From: Saturnia japonica
Lineage: Eukaryota; Arthropoda; Insecta; Lepidoptera; Saturniidae
Assembly (NCBI GenBank): GCA_033032175.1
Contig: CM065304.1
Span: 496,001-560,000, forward strand
Length of the DNA stretch: 64,000 bases
Reading direction: 5' to 3'
Shown: positions 61,001 to 64,000 of the stretch, piece by piece
How positions within the stretch are numbered: position 1 is the first letter of the stretch
How the letters are laid out: every line of letters starts with the position of its first letter
Program-made: the position numbers and the translations under genes
The notes under the pieces: model-generated
The model's database searches: none
Told to the model about the DNA's origin: nothing
What the model saw: the letters and a program-made list of their open reading frames with translations, nothing else

Positions 61001-63201
61001 ATATATCTCGAAATTTACGTTCTGTATTTTATTTTCAATCAACTTTATTTACAAAATTACCATATTATATGAGGTAAAATATCACCAAATTCACATAATA
61101 AAATAACTTCTGTTTAAGAGTACATAATGAAAGCAAAATTTACATGATAAAGTTCTCGCTAAAATAACTCGTACATGAAACGAAATACGAGGCATTAGTT
61201 GTTCCATCTGTCGGCTGTTATGTTAACGCTTAAAGTTTTACTTAAACCTTTTGTGTCACAATTTCGGAACTAGATGGAACCGTTGATGCAACGCTTATAA
61301 GTTTTATTTTACGGACATAGATGAAGAACTTTTCTCGGGGTTGTTTCTAGTTGGAACTATATTATTTATATATAATGTACGATATTATAATAAATTCACT
61401 AATTATACTAGTAACTATTTTGGTCTAAATTGAGGTCTATGAAGAAAGACAGACATCATATTACATAATAGTTCCTTACATATGAAATTAGTGTTTTATA
61501 TGGAAAAAGTAAAACGAAAAAATATGAAATTATACATTTAATCAATCATTATTATCTATGCAGTTTCGTCATTTTGTCAAGTAATGTAACACAGCACTCA
61601 ATGCGTGTTTGTTGGTATGCGATACAATTCTAGAGATACAATTCTATTGGTCGAAATTTTCACAGCTCCACGCCAATTCATGTGGTACCCATTTCTCGAG
61701 CTTTTTCACTTTTCCGATTTGTTTCAAGTGAATTATAATTGTTTTATCACTCACACCGAAGCCTGCCACTAACTCTGACGTTTTCGAATTTCCTAACCAA
61801 ACGCCAGATATTTGAAATCAAGGTGGCCTGTTCAACAAAACGCCAATTTCATATGTAAGGACCTAATATAATAAATAATTAGTTATCGCCGATAGAACAT
61901 AATCTATTTTAAGTGAATAATTGTGGAGTAGATTCTTAATGAAAATCAAAAATATTTTATTCAATTTAGGTCTAAAGAAGGCACTTATGAATAATACACG
62001 AGCACTAAAAGGGAGATTTATTGTATTTGTTGTTTATATAATAAATAGTTGGTAAATACATTGATTTTTATGTACCTTTCCTGACGTCTGATTTTAACTG
62101 AAATATAAACATCTCTGACCCGTTCATTAGGAATCGGTTAACAAATTTCATATTTTAAATCAATTCAAATCAAAATAACTTTATTCAATTTAGCCCATAA
62201 GAAGGCACTTATGAACGTCAAACCACTACTGTCGGTTCGGAAAATATCCCAGACATTGAGAAGAACCGGTAAGAAACTCGATTGGGTTTATCTTTTTTTG
62301 TTAACTATACAAATATTAATATAACAGGTTCAATAATAATATATTAGTGGATGCACAGAGAGGGAGTCACTTCCAGACATCACTATCATTCACATAATGA
62401 TCCACCCTATAATAACCTTTTGAGAGTATTTTGTGGGTTTGTCCAGGAGTGGGGAAACAACTGCGAGGCAACTGAGGCGCAAACTTTACAAACATTGCTC
62501 CAAGCCTTCGACGATGAAGATGCAGAGACTGCTCGTAAGGCACTCCAGTCGTCATTCATCCGTTCCATGGACGTGGAATATGCTCGCTTGGCCGAGCGGA
62601 TCCAGTTGCCCCAAGCCACTAAACCAGCTGCTACTGGTGGCGACGTAAGCGCCCAGGCATCTTCTTCAAACGCCCAGGCAAAGCCTATTTTGGTAAGATT
62701 TTTTTTAACCCTTACTGTTATATTCTATATCTTACGAGCGCTTCTGACTGTAGAAGATTACAGATTACATTTTGACTCCAGTACGAAGAATTACGTCTTC
62801 ATATACGTTAAATTGCTCTGTATTAGAGTAATAACAGTAGGATAATCCAGAACGTCATTTAATTTAAAAAAAAAATTTTGATACACTGACACCAGATATT
62901 TTGTGTAGACAATAATTACATATTCAGAGCTTTTCTATAACCTTATAAGTTATTCTATTACGTTAAAAAATTAAAATTCTAAAATTGGAGGGTTGTTTAT
63001 GCTATATCTTTATTAAATGCGCCTCTAAATTATTGATTCGTACAATTATCCGGTGACATTAAAATAATTTTTATACTTAAGCACTCTGAAGTACACGATG
63101 TGGCTCTTTGCGAGACGGCACCCTGCATGATCAAGCCAAAGGAAACGATTAAGGAACCGAACCTTGACGAGATTCACGAAGACGAGACGGAACTGTGTTA
63201 A
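24993..63201 (+). CDS. NAPG: gamma-SNAP (gamma-soluble NSF attachment protein), 8 coding exons
   Basis: Coding segments are 24993-25045, 30228-30295, 53176-53330, 53686-53841, 57929-57996, 58531-58678, 62447-62692 and 63082-63201. They sum to 1014 bases, 337 residues plus TAA, and every junction keeps frame. In this family the protein binds SNARE complexes and recruits the ATPase NSF on cytosolic membrane faces so that SNAREs are recycled after fusion. The translation follows vertebrate gamma-SNAP in order: a start helix ending AEKYLK, then AADEYNQAA, NALFHAAKA, LYQQHGSIDSAA, IAVQLYMQA, TSRLLVR, VLVQLARGD, the FDDED stretch, and a terminal Cys after an acidic tail. These form TPR-like helical hairpins. 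Human gamma-SNAP is about 312 residues; the excess is mostly in the C-terminal linker. Exon borders are read by eye with GT/AG rules, not from transcripts. Alpha-SNAP is less likely because of the TSRLLVR motif and the C-terminal Cys. Confidence 0.93.
26301..26611. repeat. tandem duplication, two units of about 156 bp
   Basis: Units start at 26301 and 26457 (TATTTCAAGAAGTAATTT) and both end near CACTCATCACTCCTAT. They differ by scattered substitutions and small gaps only. Confidence 0.85.
27530..27710 (+). pseudogene. coding-like fragment, unknown product
   Basis: Open frame reading CNLKRQIANATAEYQSELKE then LLKTAKQEKNTKFFIPLPEP and EDNNESIW. Its composition is that of a charged helical protein, unlike the AT-driven frames around it. 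A neighbouring frame just upstream reads DVPSFSKSRFTGF, suggesting an indel. No start codon in frame, no domain recognised, and no proven splice sites. It may belong with the fragment at 28430-28970. Confidence 0.4.
28430..28967 (+). pseudogene. decayed coding-like segment, membrane-protein-like, unknown
   Basis: After an acceptor-like CATACTTACAG comes SVSLYDLLAKLLGGKELYYQ and RPKVVVTTYHHAHYPIKTRQ, to a TGA. A second frame follows with ERTAIIKGRAMEFGIR, a stop, then AIPNVVFTELGPFFTFMFLL and a hydrophobic C-terminal part (FYMYPTYLIISYCVLYLGSI) to a TAG at 28965. At least one stop and one frameshift are present. It looks like the remains of a multi-pass membrane protein gene or retrocopy, but I do not recognise the family. 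Confidence 0.45.
29035..29927 (+). mobile_element. Helitron-like non-autonomous element carrying a SINE, copy 1
   Basis: Ends TACCCGTGCCAAGTTGGGGC then GGGTCGCTAG|T: a short hairpin (ACCCG/CGGGT) followed by CTAG and T, the standard Helitron 3' end. Matches copy 2 at about 47998-48815 on both sides of the SINE, including GTAATTAAAAATAT and AATACCGTAGAAGAT. Confidence 0.7.
29604..29836 (-). repeat. tRNA-SINE inside Helitron-like copy 1
   Basis: Reverse complement matches the SINE at 17340-17600 (CCCAGGTCGAGCAAAGTGTT, TTGTACCCGATTAATAGCAA). Box B is GGTTCGGTTCC, damaged. Confidence 0.75.
30228..30295 (+). CDS. NAPG: gamma-SNAP coding exon 2
   Basis: Sixty-eight bases between an acceptor ending CCGACAG and a donor GTTAGT. 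With the bases carried over from exons 1 and 3 it reads YLKISLFRWKQENVSAADEY then NQAA, matching the family's helix with a hydrophobic, Trp-containing core followed by an A-A-x-E-Y segment. The exon is too short to show as a long reading frame and was found by following the frame from exon 1. Confidence 0.88.
30533..31056 (+). repeat. family A element, Helitron-like
   Basis: TCTATACAATTAATAAAGTT at the start, GGGTACAGCTAG|T at the end. Confidence 0.7.
32020..32180 (-). pseudogene. LINE ORF2 C-terminal fragment
   Basis: On the - strand reads GRGSPRQSFFQQVKDNVGVL then SYKEVIRKAENREQWLLLHR and QELLNE with TGA. The R-x-P/S-x-x-S...D/Q-V/I-K...Y.E....A..R..W pattern is the usual C-terminus of RTE-like and related LINE ORF2 proteins. 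Nothing upstream of it is preserved. Confidence 0.65.
32235..32520 (-). repeat. dispersed repeat, probable non-autonomous element
   Basis: Contains ACTAGGTGGCCCCGCAGATG TTGTTCTGTCC, a sequence typical of short lepidopteran elements around ACTAG ends. A 92-codon antisense frame exists by chance. Only one copy seen in the window. Confidence 0.4.
33165..34150 (-). pseudogene. decayed Tc1-like transposase (DD34E type)
   Basis: On the - strand, across several frames: GPLLTTCHRVA and NFARNHENWNNEAW, then DDSRFYLDLDDGRFKVWRRP with GEKYAQ, then FMHDDNASVTTAAVDVEYLR with the second acidic site, then PAHSLDLRLIEYVWYK with the third (Glu), and finally MSRRLGAVRRARGDNTKY. These are the Tc1 blocks in proper order. 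Stops lie between most blocks. A copy of repeat E (about 33305-33535) interrupts it just before the C-terminal block. Confidence 0.82.
33305..33535 (+). repeat. repeat E inserted in the Tc1-like remnant
   Basis: Shares TTTATGAACTGATTTG, GGAGATACCTCAAGG and CTTCGAAGATATACTAGGAAC with 54290-54470, and the reverse complement at 3955-4140. It splits the Tc1 coding order between the third catalytic block and the C-terminus. Confidence 0.65.
34696..34868 (-). repeat. family A element, 3' half only
   Basis: ACTAGTTGTGCCCGAG at the start on the + strand, then GTGGACTACAGAATGCC. Cut off where repeat B1 begins. Confidence 0.6.
34869..35772 (+). repeat. repeat B copy 1, interrupted by a TIR element
   Basis: First part 34869-35022, second part 35574-35772, separated by the 551-bp element C. 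The second part carries the conserved core beginning GAACTTAGACCCCCCAAAAT that is the same in copies at 41413 and 46448. Confidence 0.72.
35023..35573. mobile_element. 551-bp MITE (family C) with about 35-bp terminal inverted repeats
   Basis: Left end TATACTATTTCCATTTCTTT ATTTTCT; right end is its near-perfect reverse complement (AGAAAATAAAGAAATGGAAA TGGTATA). No coding content. It sits inside repeat B1, so it is younger than that repeat. Target duplication is perhaps TA. Confidence 0.78.
36505..36625 (+). repeat. repeat J copy
   Basis: Shares CGAGCATGTCGAGGTCATC and CTAAAGAAGTTTT with 4365-4480. Confidence 0.55.
38190..38340 (+). repeat. short element end with GCACGGGTTAGCTGGTA
   Basis: CTACGACCAATAGGAGCGGA GCA followed by GACGCAGACGAAGTTGCACGGGTTAGC is the usual tail of a common lepidopteran Helitron-like repeat. 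A similar internal piece is near 3640-3680. Confidence 0.45.
38348..39609 (-). mobile_element. mariner element (DD34D) with terminal repeats, inactive
   Basis: Terminal repeats TTAGGTCCTTACATATG (38348) and TTAGGTCTTTACATATG (reverse complement, ending 39609), spaced 1262 bp as in mariner. On the - strand the transposase is readable in pieces: RIVTCDEKCTHRDNRKCSSQ, WLNPGELAKSQPKRKLTQKK, SGQTITADLYCQQLQTMMEK, QDNARPHT (the HDN site changed to QDN), PPYSPDLARTDYHSF with the third Asp. Frameshifts and stops separate these. It lies in intron 2 against the gene's direction. Confidence 0.88.
40862..40975 (-). repeat. tRNA-derived SINE (second family)
   Basis: On the - strand box A-like TGGCTCAGCTG (40953-40943) and box B GGTTCGAATCC (40890-40880). 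Related, poorer copies at about 4980-5075, 42296-42375 and 50780-50840, all on the same strand. Confidence 0.65.
41035..41330 (+). pseudogene. LINE ORF2 C-terminal fragment
   Basis: Frame MIAEAKIDGFHAIIRKRCAS LMRKVRASPNNILRTV, then WNSPILEHW to TAA at 41287. A Met-rich start after the polymerase domain with D/GF.AIIRKR.ASL..RV is a common end of a lepidopteran LINE ORF2. Only this end is present. Confidence 0.55.
41413..41756 (+). repeat. repeat B copy 2
   Basis: Starts ATACGTGAAGCTTTTGC and ends GGCAATCGCTAG. Family A copy 41757 starts three bases further on. Confidence 0.72.
41757..42250 (+). repeat. family A element, 3' end lost
   Basis: Starts TCTATACAATTAATAAAATTG and follows the family order to GCATTCTGTAGTCCAG, then stops matching. 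Confidence 0.68.
43495..43685 (-). repeat. repeat G copy
   Basis: GACGACAGATTTTCAACATT and GCACGCTAAGCCTAGTGG shared with 19255 and 48838. Confidence 0.55.
43785..44770 (-). pseudogene. CR1-like LINE ORF2 3' part
   Basis: On the - strand: GVLQWGSAAEVDTIFVLENR then AIRAIYDMGPHESLWNKFQE FSISSLPS, the typical end of CR1-like ORF2 after the polymerase (W.....A....QKR.IRAI.......S....F...). The element's tail runs to about 43785 with AAGTGCCTTCTTGAGGCC and a TTGAATTAAA end. Several stops. A second, shorter copy of the same tail is at 62155-62415. Confidence 0.72.
44937..45092 (+). repeat. repeat K copy
   Basis: TTTCTCGGAAACGGCTTCAA and ACCGAGCAAAGCTCTGTCGC shared with 16361-16560; the last part also occurs near 36450. 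Confidence 0.5.
45713..46062 (+). repeat. family A element, both ends lost
   Basis: Begins in the CTGTCTGTTTGTTCC stretch and ends near GCATTCTGTAGTTCACG. Confidence 0.62.
46448..46797 (+). repeat. repeat B copy 3
   Basis: ATACTTGAAGCAAAAG at the start, GGGCGATCGCTAG|T at the end, with the conserved core at about 46637-46680. Confidence 0.72.
47998..48815 (+). mobile_element. Helitron-like non-autonomous element carrying a SINE, copy 2
   Basis: Ends TACCCGTGCGAAGCTGGGGC GGGTCGTTAG|T, hairpin plus terminal TTAG. Flanks of the enclosed SINE match copy 1 at 29035-29927. Confidence 0.7.
48473..48712 (-). repeat. tRNA-SINE inside Helitron-like copy 2
   Basis: Reverse complement shares the SINE body with 17340-17600; CCCAGGTCGAGCAAATTGTT after a broken box B. 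Confidence 0.72.
48838..49110 (-). repeat. repeat G copy with LINE-like extension
   Basis: GGCGACAGATTTTCAACTTC, then GATGTTTTCCTTCACCG and GGGATTCGAACTCACGTCG, the usual 3' part of a LINE or SINE in these genomes. Confidence 0.5.
49545..50765 (+). pseudogene. R1-clade-like LINE remnant
   Basis: Two legible parts. Near 49660-49800, RPPSGLP/ILQAP/VVLLNDTEKLLEHIVASRII QHLRDVGPE resembles the fingers of an R1-type reverse transcriptase (GRP....YRPI.LL...K..E.I...R). Near 50180-50490, CHECGPAKDTTQHT, DLSLPSVVKAMLDSE, FCEVVVAQKETTERAREEDP and LRRRKRNRRG fit the Cys/His-containing C-terminus of the same clade. The polymerase core between them is gone and both parts have stops. High GC sets it off from the intron. 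Confidence 0.68.
51023..51217 (-). repeat. family A element with internal deletion
   Basis: CTAGCTGTGCCCTTGG at one end and AATTGTATAGA at the other. About 320 bases of the middle are missing. Confidence 0.65.
52380..52847 (+). repeat. Helitron-like element ending GCGAAGCCGCG...CCGCTAG|T
   Basis: Ends GACGCGAGCGAAGCCGCGTG GTAAACCGCTAG|T, a CTAG|T end behind a GC-rich stretch. The 5' border is uncertain. It lies about 330 bases before exon 3. Confidence 0.5.
53176..53330 (+). CDS. NAPG: gamma-SNAP coding exon 3
   Basis: Acceptor TTCTGTTCAG, donor GTTAGTGAG. It encodes AQAYRVQRDVINAKRCFLNA and continues through a stretch containing NALFHAAKALDNAM, very close to the gamma-SNAP NRALFHAAKAYEQAG hairpin. 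Reading through the donor stays open only to a TAG at 53397. It follows a 22.9-kb intron, and the next intron is only 355 bases. Confidence 0.95.
53686..53841 (+). CDS. NAPG: gamma-SNAP coding exon 4
   Basis: Acceptor TTTCTTAG, donor GTGAGT; exactly 52 codons in phase 0. It contains ASEAANLYQQHGSIDSAA and later IAVQLYMQACEV, the third and fourth helical hairpins of the SNAP fold. A long antisense frame over this exon is only a shadow of the biased codon use. Confidence 0.95.
54290..54480 (+). repeat. repeat E copy
   Basis: TTTATGAACCGATTTGGATG, GGGGATACCTCAAGG and CTTCGGAGATACACCAAGG as in 33305-33535. Confidence 0.62.
57193..57393 (+). repeat. family A element, 5' half only
   Basis: TCTATTACAATTAATAAAAT to the ACTTTCACTGATAGCTGATG stretch, where similarity ends. 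Confidence 0.62.
57929..57996 (+). CDS. NAPG: gamma-SNAP coding exon 5
   Basis: Short exon of 68 bases after a 4.1-kb intron: acceptor TATTTATAG, donor GTAAGT. It encodes GDSNQSCGEYLAKTSRLLVR followed by LK and part of an Arg codon. The TSRLLVR motif is a family signature of gamma-SNAP (ASRLLVRGRR in vertebrates). Confidence 0.92.
58531..58678 (+). CDS. NAPG: gamma-SNAP coding exon 6
   Basis: Acceptor GGTTTCCAG, donor GTTAGC. It encodes YDDAVEYITREIIFYHDVKY and then a hydrophobic stretch ending LVQLARGDVVAAWKAYE, matching the FDEAALSIQKEK to VLVHLHRNDYVAAERC part of the family. The continuing frame past the donor meets TGA within three codons, which supports the splice. Confidence 0.93.
59511..59870 (-). 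pseudogene. Tigger transposase C-terminal part
   Basis: 119 codons, acidic, with the WWKSYNI..SI.NI..AW..V and NLWP segments of Tigger/CENP-B-like proteins that follow the catalytic core. Confidence 0.75.
59903..60163 (-). pseudogene. Tigger transposase N-terminal DNA-binding domain
   Basis: 87 codons from MPPVKKKERKSV with the psq-type helix-turn-helix (RRIENGGKATIVGRDFGLSE then STVRTIYKNREKI). Intact as a domain, followed by a few residues and a stop. It could in principle bind the element's ends if expressed, which is inference only. Confidence 0.8.
61468..61866 (-). mobile_element. internally deleted derivative of the 38-kb mariner
   Basis: Both ends match the element at 38348-39609: GTTCCTTACATATGAAATTAG on the left and CGCCAATTTCATATGTAAGG ACCTAA on the right. 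About 860 bases of the middle are missing. What remains includes TTTCAAGTGAATTATAATTG and CACACCGAAGCCTGCCACT, matching the N-terminal coding end of the full element. Confidence 0.85.
62155..62415 (-). repeat. CR1-like LINE 3' tail beside exon 7
   Basis: AAAATAACTTTATTCAATTT AGCCCATAAGAAGGCACTTATGAACG is the LINE tail read from its 3' end; the match to 43785-44035 continues to CACCCTATAATAACC. A shorter piece of the same tail lies at 61960-61998. Confidence 0.7.
62447..62692 (+). CDS. NAPG: gamma-SNAP coding exon 7
   Basis: Acceptor TTTGTCCAG, donor GTAAGA, 82 codons in phase 0. It begins EWGNNCEATEAQTLQTLLQA, then the acidic FDDEDAE segment, then SMDVEYARLAERIQLP, which matches the last core helix of gamma-SNAP (MDNDYAKLGLSL). 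The final 25 codons are a Gly/Ala/Ser-rich linker. An in-frame GTAAGC lies inside the exon at 62645, a possible shorter splice form. Confidence 0.95.
63082..63201 (+). CDS. NAPG: gamma-SNAP coding exon 8 (C-terminus)
   Basis: Acceptor ATACTTAAG, 39 codons and TAA at 63199-63201. The protein ends in an acidic stretch (DEIHEDETE) followed by Leu-Cys, like the acidic, Cys-terminated tail of gamma-SNAPs. The other nearby AG at 63090 would shift frame, so the first acceptor is preferred. The residues before the acidic tail (with two Cys, ALCETAPCM) have no clear counterpart in the vertebrate protein. Confidence 0.88.
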   Translation, partial: HSEVHDVALCETAPCMIKPKETIKEPNLDEIHEDETELC

Positions 63202-63951
63202 GCGCACTGAATTATCTTCAATTATTTTTCGTCTAAATTTTGATTTAGTGACCTGTTTCGTCTTATAATATCTACAATTAATTATCGATTTTCAATATTA
63301 TATTAAGATGGTTATAAAATTGTTTTGCATTACTGCATTTTGAATAATTATTGTCTTTATATATATGCAATATATAGTTTGATATTGTAGTTTCCACGTA
63401 CGATTATGATAGGTTTGTCGTTTGAAGCAGGTCATTTATCACCTAACATATTGTTAGTTTATTATGCATTCCAATTTTTGAAATGAAAACTTGTTTTAGC
63501 GCGGTACGCATATTTTTAGATGAGATAAAATCTCTGGACTTGCGACACCATTACGAGACGCAGCTATAGTGTGTGCATATATATGCATGTACATTATGGC
63601 AGATGGCGAACGCGTCTTTCATAAAAGAATATTAAATGTATTTTAAAGTTTCTAATAATTAATAAAATGCAATTTATAACCCAATAACCCTAGTACCCAT
63701 CTAATAAATGTCTAACGCGCCAAAATAAGTTCTCACTTCTGTCGGCACTCCCGGAGTGCAACCCGTAATTTTTTTTTACTATGTAACCCATTAACTTTCT
63801 TTCAAATTATAATAATTTGCATCTAAACACCCTTTTCTATTTTTCATTATTACATTGCATCATTTTAATGATATGAGAATGTTTTAAGAAATTACATTTC
63901 TGTAAGTTGTAGCCTTTTAATTATATTTGGAACCTGGATACCTGGAATAAA
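63202..63951 (+). other. gamma-SNAP 3' untranslated region, candidate
   Basis: AT-rich, no reading frame. AATAAA occurs at 63946-63951. No other clear AATAAA was noted just after the stop, so the 3' UTR is probably about 770 bases. The true cleavage site cannot be seen. Confidence 0.5.
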
Positions 63952-64000
63952 CCTGTTTTAACTGATTTCATAGAATACTAAAAAATTTTATAGTCTAAGA

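Larger units (their letters stand above)
58679..62446 (+). other. gamma-SNAP intron 6
   Basis: GTTAGC to TTGTCCAG, 3768 bases. Holds a deleted Tigger (59194-60490), a deleted mariner (61468-61866) and a CR1-like LINE tail (62155-62415) that stops about 30 bases before exon 7. 58890-58980 has a short GT/GAGTGTG-rich run. Other parts show nothing recognised. Confidence 0.75.

Noticed and set aside
62351..62845. 164-codon frame starting MHREGVTS
   Set aside because: It is exon 7 with intron read-through at both ends; the first 30 codons lie in LINE tail and intron.
1..64000. CRISPR arrays, operons, bacterial terminators
   Set aside because: None seen; the direct repeats are dispersed transposon copies without regular spacing, and gene structure is intron-bearing.

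Overview
The window looks like nuclear DNA of an insect, most probably a moth or butterfly. It is AT-rich, protein-coding signal comes as short exons with GT/AG borders, and most of the rest is mobile-element debris of kinds typical of lepidopteran genomes: RTE, Jockey/R1 and CR1-like LINEs, mariner, maT, Tc1 and Tigger DNA transposons, tRNA-derived SINEs, and many short elements ending in CTAG|T like non-autonomous Helitrons. No bacterial, viral or organellar features were seen, and no species can be named from sequence alone.

The one host gene I can support is gamma-SNAP (NAPG), an NSF adaptor for SNARE disassembly. It lies on the + strand in eight coding exons from 24993 to 63201 and encodes 337 residues. 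Intron phases and reading frame join without a break across all seven introns. Intron 2 is 22.9 kb and, with intron 1, holds most of the repeats. A candidate promoter with an initiator-like TCAGT and CRE/UPRE and E-box motifs lies at 24790-24850, and a candidate poly(A) signal at 63946.

Layout. 1-9510: repeat fragments, including a decayed DD37D maT transposase (6019-6955). 9511-12914: one RTE insertion bounded by a 17-bp target-site duplication; it has an ORF1-like reading frame and a broken reverse transcriptase but no endonuclease domain. 12915-18056: short repeats, two opposed LINE-tail copies and a tRNA-SINE with good Pol III boxes (17340). 18057-18624: a 568-bp terminal-inverted-repeat element carrying an exon-like 45-codon segment with consensus splice sites. 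19703-23108: a young Jockey-type LINE on the - strand, bounded by a 12-bp duplication, with a 77-bp poly(A) tail and one intact 668-residue Gag-like ORF but no reverse transcriptase. 24790-63951: the gamma-SNAP gene with nested transposons in its introns (Tc1-like 33.2-34.1 kb, mariner 38.3-39.6 kb, CR1-like LINE 43.8-44.8 kb, R1-like LINE 49.5-50.8 kb, deleted Tigger 59.2-60.5 kb, deleted mariner 61.5-61.9 kb).

The most interesting items are the exon-bearing TIR element at 18.1-18.6 kb, the Gag-only LINE with its tail hairpin shared by four other loci, a SINE carried inside a duplicated Helitron-like element, and decayed coding-like sequence of unknown origin in intron 1 (28.4-29.0 kb).
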